In this document: one piece after another, positions 1 to 6,742 of the stretch
Layout of the letters: each line of letters begins with the position of its first letter
Position numbering within the stretch: the stretch's first letter is position 1
DNA from: JASEHD01 sp964471945
GTDB lineage: Bacteria > Bacteroidota > Ignavibacteria > UBA10030 > SZUA-254
Direction of reading: 5' to 3'
Assembly (NCBI GenBank): GCA_964471945.1
Contig: CAYYIJ010000043.1
Location: 1 to 19,620, forward strand
DNA: 19,620 nucleotides
Notes under the pieces: model-generated
What the model was told of the DNA's origin: nothing
The model's input: only the letters and a program-made list of their open reading frames with translations
Database searches by the model: none
Translations under genes and position numbers: made by a program

Positions 1-115
1 TTTCGTGGAATGTCAGTCATCGTCTTTTTCCTTTCGAAATAATATACTGAATACTCAAACCAGTGACAAATACATGTAAGCTCTGTGCAACTTACTTGTG
101 CTCTCCATATCCCCA

Positions 116-219
116 TTGTCATTTCAGAGGATTCAGCTTGTAGAGCGGAAGACTGAGAAATTTTACTTCGTTCAAGGGAAAGATTTCTCACCCGTCTTCG
201 ACGGGATTCGAAATGACAA
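116..219. repeat. Palindromic MITE-like repeat downstream of the restriction module
   Basis: Perfect 10-base terminal inverted repeats (TTGTCATTTC at 116-125, GAAATGACAA at 210-219) enclose a second perfect 8-base pair of arms (TGAGAAAT at 154-161, ATTTCTCA at 183-190) and a short hairpin (CCCGTC, TTC, GACGGG at 191-205). The 104-base nested palindrome has no coding content of its own and looks like a small non-autonomous intergenic repeat. It lies 40 bases past the stop of the nuclease gene, so its transcript could also fold and end or stabilise the operon message. The rest of 1-259 shows nothing I can assign. Confidence 0.6.
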
Positions 220-259
220 CCACGTTTTGGGGGATTTCCTCTTTATTTATTTACTTTCC

Positions 260-607
260 TCAAACAGTTGCTATAATATACTCCATTCTTCTCTGCTTGC
301 ACCACATCTCTGCTGCCTTACGTTTTCTTTTCACGTCATCAGAGTCGATTCGGCTTGGGTCTTTTACTTCGATGAGTGCTTTGCGACCGTCTGTGTACTC
401 AACGATAAAATCGGGAACGTAACGTCGTTGATGCTTTTGTCCATCTATCCAAGGAATTGAGATACCGTGTCGCTTCATCCAACGTCGAACTATTGGATCG
501 GCTTCCAAGCGTTCCATCATTCGCCGTTCCATGTCGCTTTGATAGCGTTCATAGTTATATGGACTTTTCTTTGGCTTATCGAATTGTCCGTGTTTGCTAA
601 TTGCCAT
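260..607 (-). CDS. Small stand-alone PD-(D/E)XK nuclease of a type III-like restriction system
   Basis: This 115-residue protein is probably the DNA-cleaving subunit of the restriction complex. It shows the PD-(D/E)XK nuclease signature: P65-D66-F in RRYVPDFIVEY, then E80-V-K82 in ALIEVKD, with an acidic/arginine-rich helix (SDMERRMMERLE, 24-35) before it. The layout resembles the C-terminal nuclease domain of type III Res proteins and the TnsA N-terminal domain. The ATG overlaps the helicase stop by 11 bases and is preceded by GGAGGG ten bases upstream, so it is a properly translated, coupled gene and not merely the tail of a frameshifted Res. There is no DNA-binding or helicase domain, so it presumably acts only with the upstream helicase and methyltransferase. 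The fold assignment is from motifs; the partnership is inferred from gene order. Confidence 0.8.
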   Translation of the reverse strand: MAISKHGQFDKPKKSPYNYERYQSDMERRMMERLEADPIVRRWMKRHGISIPWIDGQKHQRRYVPDFIVEYTDGRKALIEVKDPSRIDSDDVKRKRKAAEMWCKQRRMEYIIATV

Positions 608-2618
608 ATTCGATTATCCCTCCAATTAAACCCGGAACATCTTGAATGTGTTTGCGAACAGACGGAAGCATTTTCCACGCAAAAAAAAGAGCGTTTCGTT
701 CAGCAAGACCAAGCGAGTCCCTTTCTAGAAATTTATCACGTATATGTTTGATTAAAATACTATACACTTGACTCTTGAATGTTGCTGCATAGCCCGCTTC
801 CACAGTAAGTTCTTCAGCCATTTGCACAACGTATTCTTTGATTGCTTCACGCATAGTTTCGTCTGAAATTTCCGTTGTAGTTTTCTCTATACCATCTGGT
901 AACTCCGGTGCACTGTGCAATGTTTTCCACCTTTGCCCTGCAAGTTCTTTACCAATAACGCTGGTAATTTCAACTTTTGTTATTTCGATTGCGGTTGTAT
1001 CGTATTGAAAACCATCAAGAATTTTTTGCCATTCTTTCAACGGTTTAGGCGGAGCGTCAATGTGTCCGAGCTCGAATTGTCCTTCATCCACAACGGATGG
1101 ATCTTTTTCAGGAAGTTCGACAATATTTTCAGGATTGACTAACTCTTGCTTCGGTGGAGGTGGGGGTAAGTCTTCTGTTTCATCAAACGTTTGATCAATA
1201 AGAACATTTTGACGTATCTTACTACCAAAGAGTTCCCATAGCCAATGATGCTCAAGCTTCGGATGGTCAACAGCAGCGCAAATTTGTGGCTCTGATGAAT
1301 CGACTCCTTTCTTGCGAACCCTGCGTAATCCTCGTCCGATTACCTGCTGTCCATAAACTTTACTCGAGAATTTTCTGAGAAGGAGAATCACACCAACTTC
1401 TGGAACGTCCCAACCTTCTCGAAGCATCAACACACTCACAACTGCTTTGTAAGGATTTGTGCCTTTCGCTTCCTTGCCAAGTTCTCTTGCTTTCTGACGG
1501 TCAGCTTCGTCACTATCTTCTGTGACCAGAAGTGTTTTTACTTTAAAAAATTTGTTGAGTGTGTTCGCTGCTTTTACCGCATCAGCTTTACAAACAGCAA
1601 TAACAAAGAGAATTGGTTGGTACCGATTTTTCGCCCGGCGTTCCTGTTCTTCAAGACGCCTCAACGCAATTGCCATTTGCTGACGCATCGGTTCATCGTC
1701 GGTTACCCATTGTGTTGCACTAAGGCCTAAGCGATCGACTTCAGCCCAGTCGATTTCTTCTACACTTTTTCTGTTGCCTGTCTTTGCATCAGTGTAAGTA
1801 AGCTGGACAGTTTTGATATCCGGCTGATAAACTACTGGAGTTTTTATGATACTATCAGCAAGTGCATCGTTTACGCTGTACTCATAAATCATATCACTGT
1901 CGGGTGTTTGTAGATCTGCTCGATCAGGCGTGGCAGTTGTATCAACTCTTAAGACAATTTTTCCATACATTCTTTGAAGTGTGGCATAGTATTCCTCTGC
2001 TGGAGAATTATGAGCTTCATCGTTAAAGAGAACAAAGTCGGGTCCGTTCATCAAAGCGGATAAATTACTTTGACCGCTTTTGTTGCTCTGATAAAACTGA
2101 TGAATGTTTCCAAGAATGACATCTGCGCTCAGCAAACTTGCCCAACCGCCGTCTTTTCCAGAACCTAGAGTCGTGAGCGGAAAATCTTGTGGACGCAGAT
2201 TTGACCATGGTGGAAGTAAATCACGGTCTTTAAATACTTTTCCTCCCTCAAAATCGTCTTCAAGCCGGTCACGAACAATGAGATTTGGGCAGAGTAATAC
2301 AAACTTCTGAATTGCGTGTGCTACTCTCAGCCAAGCAATCAATGCGGCGATAGCTGCGGTTTTACCTCCACCTGTAACGATGTTGAGTAATAGTCCGTTA
2401 GCTCCAATTTCATTTTTGCCGAGTATCTCATAAGAATATACAACACGCAGAAACGCTTCCCACTGATGCAGCCAAAGTGTCCCTTGCCGGGGATTTTGAT
2501 CATTCTCCGGATCACTCAGGAAATCAATATACTTGTATGATTCTGGCTTGAGACCGGGATAACCATCTCGCCGCCAATCGGCAAATGCTTGTTCGTATCG
2601 AGCAAATTGATTGAACAT
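597..2618 (-). CDS. Type III restriction Res-like DEAH helicase/translocase lacking the nuclease domain
   Basis: A 673-residue superfamily 2 ATPase expected to move along or remodel DNA in an ATP-dependent restriction complex. Motifs in order: Walker A TGGGKT (82-87), DEAH (200-203), TTATP (227-231), motif V MLREGWDVPEV (398-408) and motif VI QQVIGRGLRR (424-433). A proline run (485-489) separates the motor from a C-terminal region of about 180 residues without a recognisable nuclease motif. Typical type III Res proteins are about 900-1000 residues with a PD-(D/E)XK domain at the end; here that domain is the next gene. The start lies 3 bases after the methyltransferase stop, with a GAGGT Shine-Dalgarno inside the end of that gene, so the genes are translationally linked. 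A helicase of another R-M-like defence system is the main alternative. Confidence 0.88.
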   Translation of the reverse strand: MFNQFARYEQAFADWRRDGYPGLKPESYKYIDFLSDPENDQNPRQGTLWLHQWEAFLRVVYSYEILGKNEIGANGLLLNIVTGGGKTAAIAALIAWLRVAHAIQKFVLLCPNLIVRDRLEDDFEGGKVFKDRDLLPPWSNLRPQDFPLTTLGSGKDGGWASLLSADVILGNIHQFYQSNKSGQSNLSALMNGPDFVLFNDEAHNSPAEEYYATLQRMYGKIVLRVDTTATPDRADLQTPDSDMIYEYSVNDALADSIIKTPVVYQPDIKTVQLTYTDAKTGNRKSVEEIDWAEVDRLGLSATQWVTDDEPMRQQMAIALRRLEEQERRAKNRYQPILFVIAVCKADAVKAANTLNKFFKVKTLLVTEDSDEADRQKARELGKEAKGTNPYKAVVSVLMLREGWDVPEVGVILLLRKFSSKVYGQQVIGRGLRRVRKKGVDSSEPQICAAVDHPKLEHHWLWELFGSKIRQNVLIDQTFDETEDLPPPPPKQELVNPENIVELPEKDPSVVDEGQFELGHIDAPPKPLKEWQKILDGFQYDTTAIEITKVEITSVIGKELAGQRWKTLHSAPELPDGIEKTTTEISDETMREAIKEYVVQMAEELTVEAGYAATFKSQVYSILIKHIRDKFLERDSLGLAERNALFFAWKMLPSVRKHIQDVPGLIGGIIEYGN

Positions 2619-2621
2619 AAA

Positions 2622-4595
2622 TTAGCTTACCTCGATTTCTCCTGTCCAGAGACCTTCACCGCCCATATCGTCCTGAACTTTGCAAGAAATGCGAAACTTT
2701 CCTGTCCGTGGAAATTCATATTGCACTATGAGAAGAGGTTCCTTATTGCTTCCTCTGATAAAAGAATATCCGGGTGTACTACTAAATCGTTTGTCATAAT
2801 TGAAGTCCCATTGCACGTTGATAATCTTTGCGCCGACATTGAGGACAGCAGTTTCCGAGACATCGAACTTGTAGTTGCGGGTTGAAATCTGTTTCCAGCC
2901 GACTTCAACTTTCGGCGGCTGAACGAACGTTAGGAAGTTTGCATAGTCTGCATGTTCAGTTGAGAGCGCTACGATATGTTCTCGAAACGGTGGTGAGTCA
3001 ATTCTGATTTGTTCTAACCGAATAAAGTTTAAGTCTGTTTGTTCCATTTCTCTCAAATGTTCTGCGGCTTTGATAGCATCAGGTCGGAAAGCCCAAGCGA
3101 GCATTGTCCCATCACGCAGATTGTCTTGCTGGTAACGAATAGTTTTTCTGACTGCATTGGCAAAGTCTTCGACATCTTTTGCGGAGACAGAAGTACGCTG
3201 ACTCGGCTCACCAACCCAGATTGGAATAGCTCCTTTGTATCCGTGAATGTGAGGACTCACGTTATCTGGTACAGCACCAAACGCACGAACAACAAACGCT
3301 CGAAACTGATCTGAGCGCATTTTTGACAAACGTTCAGCTTCGTAGATGCCCCAATGTTCTACTGTAAAGTCTGGAACTTCAAACAGAGAGCCAACCTCTT
3401 GTTCAACAAGTTGACTTATACGGTCTGCAGTAATAGCAACAGCAATACGAGATTGATCGCAAGCAATCCAATTTCGTTTGAGGCGCTGGGCAACCACCGG
3501 GGCAGTACCACCTCCAGAGAAGAAATCAGCGACAGTATCTTCTATCTCCGTTAGGCCTGAAATGACTCTACTTAATAATCTTTCAGGTTTTTGTGTGGGA
3601 TATCCTATTCTTTCAGAATCTTCTCTGTTTAGTTGCTCAATATCTAGCCAGTAATCCTCGGGAATTTTATCTAAGGGATATCGATAGACTTTTCTACTTT
3701 TCTTGTCCGTCTTCTCTTGCCATTCAACTCCGTGTTCGTCAACATATACACGCATATGTGAATCGGGTTTTTTGGGGACTCTAACTAGAGGATCGTCTCC
3801 ATTGAATCTGTATTCTGTGGATTTTGAATACCACAACAAGACGTCATGTTTCCTAGCAAAGGTTCTTTTTGATTTGCCTCCTATTGAATAACACCAAATT
3901 ATTTCATTCCTGAAACCAGCTTTATTATTTTCGCCACCGTAGCCGAAAAGTTTGTCTAACTCCATTTTAATATAATGGCTTGCATGCCAATCACAGTGAA
4001 CTACAATGCTTCCGCTTTTTTTAACCAAACGTTTCATCTCATAAAGTCGAGCGTTGAGCCATATGAGGTAGCCTGGCATACCGCCCTCCCAAATGTCTGA
4101 GAAGGAACGCAACTCGTTTTGGTCGCCAAAGATAACGTTGTACTGTCTGCCTGAGAAGAACGGCGGGTCAATGTAAATAAGGTCAATACTTTCTGATGGT
4201 AACTGTCGCATCACGTGAAGATTGTCTCCCCAGAAAAGCCGGTTTGGCACGAGTTGAGGATGACCAAACGAAACACGCTCAACAACCTGCGTCGGAAGAG
4301 AAACAAGAGGAAATAATTTTCTAAAACCTCTACGTCGGTCCCAACCGAGCGGTTCTTTTTCTACAGGAACGCTTCCAAAACGAACAGGCGGCCTCCAGAA
4401 ATCTTCCTGCTCAGGAAGTGCATCAACTCTTTCATCCGTATCCGCAACTTCGGGTGGAGGGATGAATTCGCCTTTAAGTGGACCTGTTATTGTTTGTTCA
4501 GGTAGTTTTTCAAAAGCATCTATTGTCGGTGTTTTCGGTGGTGAGACAGCTTCACTCAACACACCTTGTTTATTTGGGTTGTATTTTTTAGGCAT
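2622..4595 (-). CDS. Beta-class site-specific DNA methyltransferase (Mod-like) with extra C-terminal domains
   Basis: A 657-residue SAM-dependent DNA methyltransferase for adenine N6 or cytosine N4. The catalytic motif IV is DPPF (143-146). It comes before the SAM region TQKPE (334-338, motif X) and DFFSGGGT (357-364, motif I), the order of the beta class to which type III Mod proteins belong. The first 110 residues are proline-rich. After the catalytic domain, about 428-530 resembles an Mrr-like fold but has GAIPIWVGEP where the nuclease E-x-K would be, so it looks inactive. About 573-657 looks like a PKD/Ig-type beta-sandwich (WDF at 596-598, YEFPRTGKFRISCKVQDDMG at 626-645). It should protect host DNA and set the specificity of the helicase and nuclease encoded just downstream. 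No Shine-Dalgarno is visible before the ATG. Confidence 0.9.
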   Translation of the reverse strand: MPKKYNPNKQGVLSEAVSPPKTPTIDAFEKLPEQTITGPLKGEFIPPPEVADTDERVDALPEQEDFWRPPVRFGSVPVEKEPLGWDRRRGFRKLFPLVSLPTQVVERVSFGHPQLVPNRLFWGDNLHVMRQLPSESIDLIYIDPPFFSGRQYNVIFGDQNELRSFSDIWEGGMPGYLIWLNARLYEMKRLVKKSGSIVVHCDWHASHYIKMELDKLFGYGGENNKAGFRNEIIWCYSIGGKSKRTFARKHDVLLWYSKSTEYRFNGDDPLVRVPKKPDSHMRVYVDEHGVEWQEKTDKKSRKVYRYPLDKIPEDYWLDIEQLNREDSERIGYPTQKPERLLSRVISGLTEIEDTVADFFSGGGTAPVVAQRLKRNWIACDQSRIAVAITADRISQLVEQEVGSLFEVPDFTVEHWGIYEAERLSKMRSDQFRAFVVRAFGAVPDNVSPHIHGYKGAIPIWVGEPSQRTSVSAKDVEDFANAVRKTIRYQQDNLRDGTMLAWAFRPDAIKAAEHLREMEQTDLNFIRLEQIRIDSPPFREHIVALSTEHADYANFLTFVQPPKVEVGWKQISTRNYKFDVSETAVLNVGAKIINVQWDFNYDKRFSSTPGYSFIRGSNKEPLLIVQYEFPRTGKFRISCKVQDDMGGEGLWTGEIEVS

Positions 4596-4619
4596 AAGCT
4601 CTGTTCGGTTGCAGAGCTT
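4596..4619 (-). promoter_or_regulatory. Perfect hairpin or operator abutting the methyltransferase start codon
   Basis: On the minus strand the 8-base arms AAGCTCTG and CAGAGCTT are separated by an 8-base loop (CAACCGAA), and the second arm runs straight into the ATG. No Shine-Dalgarno lies in this stretch. The 8-8-8 geometry fits either a dimeric repressor site or an RNA hairpin that limits initiation. Which protein or condition acts on it cannot be seen. Confidence 0.5.
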
Positions 4620-4634
4620 CGGTGTGTCTTTTCA

Positions 4635-4718
4635 TCTGTCATTCCCGAATGTTCTTATCGGGAATCCAGAACCAAGCTATACACTGGATTCCCGCTTGAA
4701 ACGTGCGGGAATGACAGA
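4635..4718. repeat. dRS3-like palindromic intergenic repeat
   Basis: An 84-base nested palindrome. The outer arms are 13 bases and perfect (TCTGTCATTCCCG at 4635-4647, CGGGAATGACAGA at 4706-4718) and the inner arms are 11 bases and perfect (CGGGAATCCAG at 4659-4669, CTGGATTCCCG at 4684-4694). Each half has the form ATTCCCG, 11 bases, CGGGAAT, close to the dRS3-type repeats (ATTCCC-N8-GGGAAT) known from Neisseria and seen widely in intergenic DNA. Its TGTCATT ends resemble those of the repeat at 116-219. It lies between the terminator at 4761 and the methyltransferase start, so it may hold or disturb the promoter of that operon. Confidence 0.75.
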
Positions 4719-4760
4719 CGCAATAAAATCGGCTGAATCGTTGGAAGGTATCGGTACCAG

Positions 4761-4793
4761 AAAAAACAAAGGGCGTGTTCTACTCACGCCCTT
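4761..4793 (-). terminator. Intrinsic (rho-independent) terminator
   Basis: On the minus strand the stem AAGGGCGTG/CACGCCCTT (9 perfect pairs, 7-base loop AGTAGAA) is followed at once by TTTGTTTTTT. There is no T-run on the plus-strand side, so it works only for minus-strand transcription. It closes the structured RNA described next and separates it from the methyltransferase operon 140 bases downstream. Confidence 0.85.
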
Positions 4794-4925
4794 CGTACAG
4801 GTACTGGCGTACCTCCAAAAGAAGCGCTTTCAAACCACGCCCCGTTTGGGGCGCAGTCTAAAGCGACTGTTCTTCTGGATAATGAAAGTGCCAGTTTCGT
4901 ACGAAGACAGCAGCCGAAGCTACGC
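4761..4925 (-). ncRNA. Candidate structured noncoding RNA ending in an intrinsic terminator
   Basis: About 165 bases that fold into a long rod on the minus strand. From 5' to 3' there is a UUCG-capped hairpin (4910-4923). A closing stem follows: CTTCGTAC with GTACGAAG (4899-4906/4791-4798), then ACTGGC with GCCAGT (4890-4895/4803-4808). After an open internal loop (11 bases on one side, 6 on the other) comes a 27-pair terminal stem (4848-4878/4815-4843) capped by AAAC, then the terminator. Four terminal-stem pairs are G-U on the minus strand and would be A-C mismatches on the plus strand, which fixes the RNA strand. No ORF with coding character lies here. The rod with a central bubble recalls 6S RNA, but I cannot show the family. 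A long leader for the methyltransferase operon is the other option. Confidence 0.55.
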
Positions 4926-5105
4926 GTTATTTAGTTAATAGTTATTCGTTAATGGTTATATGTTAAATATTGTTGTGTTAAGTCTGTTTAATGCAAAATT
5001 TATTGTGTAAAGTATAAAGAAGAATAGTTAATTCAAAATCGTTTGCTTCTAATTGTTTTAACTCGATAGGTCGTGAGCTGAGCTCACTCCCGGCATGGGC
5101 ATTTG
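4926..5105. other. AT-rich intergenic region with one inverted repeat
   Basis: No gene is visible between hicA and the structured RNA. Near hicA there is a 15-base inverted repeat (GTGAGCT at 5073-5079, AGCTCAC at 5081-5087) that lacks a following T-run and so is at best a weak terminator. The part at 4930-4970 is made of loosely repeated GTTAAT/GTTATT units. The promoter of the structured RNA should lie here, but no hexamer pair is good enough to name. Confidence 0.4.
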
Positions 5106-5336
5106 TTATTTAAAATACGCCCTTAGGAAATCATCCCGCTCAATACCAGATTGTGTGAGGATTGACCTCAAAGTACTGCTTTTAATTATGCGATGATTTG
5201 GCAAAACTAAGGGTGTAATTGTACCATCCCTATTCTCCCGTTCCATGATTATATGATTCCCCTTTCGCACAACACTAAATCCTAAGTTTTGAAACACTTG
5301 TCTCGGCGATGTATGCTTCGAGTGTTGGGATACCAC
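5106..5336 (-). CDS. hicA: HicA-family mRNA interferase toxin
   Basis: A 76-residue HicA-like toxin, expected to bind and cut mRNA and so arrest growth when not held by HicB. The family pattern is present: a short helix, GFSVVRKGNHIIME with the likely catalytic H28, a conserved LPNHRIIKSSTLRSIL stretch (44-59), and an ending that fits DDFLRAYF. The frame opens with GTG and overlaps the end of hicB by 62 bases, an unusually long overlap, but a later start would remove the first helix. It is the second gene of a hicB-hicA pair, the reverse of the commonest order. The role is known for the family and inferred here. Confidence 0.82.
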   Translation of the reverse strand: MVSQHSKHTSPRQVFQNLGFSVVRKGNHIIMERENRDGTITPLVLPNHRIIKSSTLRSILTQSGIERDDFLRAYFK

Positions 5337-5523
5337 CCTCTAAATGCTCAAAAAATTTTTTCTTACCGTAATGTCTAATAAAAAACTTTATGGCTCCCTC
5401 GGTATCTTTTAATGCTTCAGCATAAGTTTCCCCTTGACCTACGATGGCACCTCTTGTAAATCCCAAAGGATAACCCACATAACCATCCGGATGGCGTTCA
5501 ATAACAATTTTAATCTGTTTCAT
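5275..5523 (-). CDS. hicB: HicB-family antitoxin (short form)
   Basis: An 82-residue protein with the HicB partial RNase H-like fold: a beta strand at KQIKIVIER, DGYVGYPL, a glycine-rich turn, then the helix YAEALKDTEGAIKFFIRHY. It should neutralise HicA by direct binding. It ends soon after the core fold, so the C-terminal ribbon-helix-helix or HTH domain used by longer HicB proteins for autoregulation is missing. The ATG has GAGAG seven bases upstream. It is the first gene of the pair; a short inverted repeat lies 24 bases before it. Confidence 0.82.
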   Translation of the reverse strand: MKQIKIVIERHPDGYVGYPLGFTRGAIVGQGETYAEALKDTEGAIKFFIRHYGKKKFFEHLEGGIPTLEAYIAETSVSKLRI

Positions 5524-5546
5524 AATCTCTCGCTAATATTGAATAG

Positions 5547-5560
5547 TTAATCTCGATTAA
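5547..5560. promoter_or_regulatory. Inverted repeat upstream of hicBA (possible operator)
   Basis: TTAATC and GATTAA arms (5547-5552, 5555-5560) with a 2-base spacer lie in the AT-rich leader of hicB. Position and symmetry suit a repressor site over the hicBA promoter, but AT-rich palindromes arise easily by chance, and the short HicB has no visible DNA-binding domain. Confidence 0.3.
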
Positions 5561-5613
5561 TATAACAAATCATCCGAGTAAAGAAAAATATAATCTATGT
5601 CCATATCCCAATT

Positions 5614-6741
5614 TCATCCCAATCTCTTCCTAAACCTCAAAACACTCAGCGTCAAAATAACGATGCCGAATAATAATAACGCTGCGGCTTGATGCCACAA
5701 CTCAGCTATTCCAACACCCTTCAGAAAAATCCCACGCACGATTACGATATAATATCTTAGCGGAATTGCATACGTGATATGTTGAATAACCTCCGGCATA
5801 TTTTCAATCGGGAAAGTAAATCCTGAAAAGAAAATGAACGGCATGAAGAAGAAAAACTGTGCTGTCATCATCGCTTGCTGTTGGGTTTTAGATACGGTCG
5901 AGACAAAAAGTCCAAGTCCGAGTGTTGTCAAAACAAACAATCCGCTCAACCCAAAAAGCAGCAAAACGCTTCCACGAAGCGGTACACCAAACCATCCGTT
6001 CGCAACTACGATAACAAGTGCAACATCTATCGCACCGATGATAACGAATGGCAGTAACTTGCCGAGTATCAGCTGGTACGGCTGAATCGGGGTTACAATT
6101 AGCTGCTCGAACGTTCCACCTTCTTTTTCTTTTACAATTGCAAGTGATGTAAGTGTCATCGTGACTATTAAGAGCACCATAGCGAGCACACCCGGCACCA
6201 TGAAGTTGCGGCTTTTCAATTCGGGATTGTACCAAACACGTACTTCTGGCTGTACACGACTTATCTTTAAACCCGTCACACTCTTAGTCATCTTTTCAGC
6301 AATAATGTTTTGAGAATATCTCCCTATGATTTGGGAAGCATATCCGATACTGATGTTCGCAGAGTTTGCATCACTGCCATCGGCAAGCAATTGTACGCTT
6401 GTTTGGCGATTCGATTGAAGATTTTTTGTGAAATCATAAGGGATAATCAATGCCATCCATACGTCACCATGTTCGATATAGCGATCGATTTCGTTCGAGG
6501 AGTTTACTTCACGTTGTATGACGAAATATCCTGAGTTGATGAATTGATTTACGAATTCTCTACTGGTGCTTGTTCTGTCTTGATCATAAACAAGCATGGG
6601 AATATCTCTTACATCGGTTGTGGCTGCATAACCAAGGAGAAGCAATTGAATCACCGGTGCCATGATGGAAAGGGCAAGCATCCGTTTGTCTCTTCGTATC
6701 TGAATGAACTCCTTTACGATTATATGATAAATCGTTCTCAT
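5614..6741 (-). CDS. ABC-2 type exporter permease (YbhR/YhhJ-like), second permease
   Basis: A 375-residue inner-membrane subunit of an ABC-2 exporter. It starts with a positively charged cytoplasmic end (KEFIQIRRDKR), has a first membrane segment at about 21-40, a large periplasmic domain of about 140 residues, then five more segments from about 180 to 368. The family sequence VKEKEGGTFEQLIVTP (203-218) follows the second segment and is the usual coupling region to the ATPase. Length and layout match YbhR/YbhS/YhhJ proteins. It is the last gene of the block, one base after its paralog, and should form a heterodimer with it. The substrate cannot be read from the sequence; relatives are linked to drug or small-molecule efflux. 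Confidence 0.9.
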   Translation of the reverse strand: MRTIYHIIVKEFIQIRRDKRMLALSIMAPVIQLLLLGYAATTDVRDIPMLVYDQDRTSTSREFVNQFINSGYFVIQREVNSSNEIDRYIEHGDVWMALIIPYDFTKNLQSNRQTSVQLLADGSDANSANISIGYASQIIGRYSQNIIAEKMTKSVTGLKISRVQPEVRVWYNPELKSRNFMVPGVLAMVLLIVTMTLTSLAIVKEKEGGTFEQLIVTPIQPYQLILGKLLPFVIIGAIDVALVIVVANGWFGVPLRGSVLLLFGLSGLFVLTTLGLGLFVSTVSKTQQQAMMTAQFFFFMPFIFFSGFTFPIENMPEVIQHITYAIPLRYYIVIVRGIFLKGVGIAELWHQAAALLLFGIVILTLSVLRFRKRLG

Positions 6742-6742
6742 C

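Noticed and set aside
98..460. Plus-strand open frame of 120 codons over the end of the nuclease gene
   Set aside because: It is antisense to a gene with clear PD-(D/E)XK motifs and starts inside the palindromic repeat; its translation shows no family character.
597..607. Frameshift or sequencing error splitting one res gene into two
   Set aside because: The nuclease ATG has a strong GGAGGG at normal spacing and the short overlap is typical of coupled genes, so a real separate gene is more likely, though not proven.
4761..4925. tRNA, tmRNA, RNase P RNA or SRP RNA as the identity of the structured RNA
   Set aside because: The hallmark conserved sequences of these RNAs are not present and the fold is a single rod, not a multi-branched structure.
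4462..4938. Plus-strand open frame of 158 codons across the palindromic repeat and structured RNA
   Set aside because: It begins antisense to the methyltransferase and runs through a repeat, a terminator and RNA stems; composition is explained by those elements.
5073..5087. Terminator for hicBA
   Set aside because: The inverted repeat is short and no T-run follows it on the minus strand.
5888..6235. Cysteine- and arginine-rich 115-codon minus-strand frame inside the permease gene
   Set aside because: It is an out-of-frame shadow of a well-supported ABC-2 permease; the same holds for 8009-8395 inside the ATPase gene.
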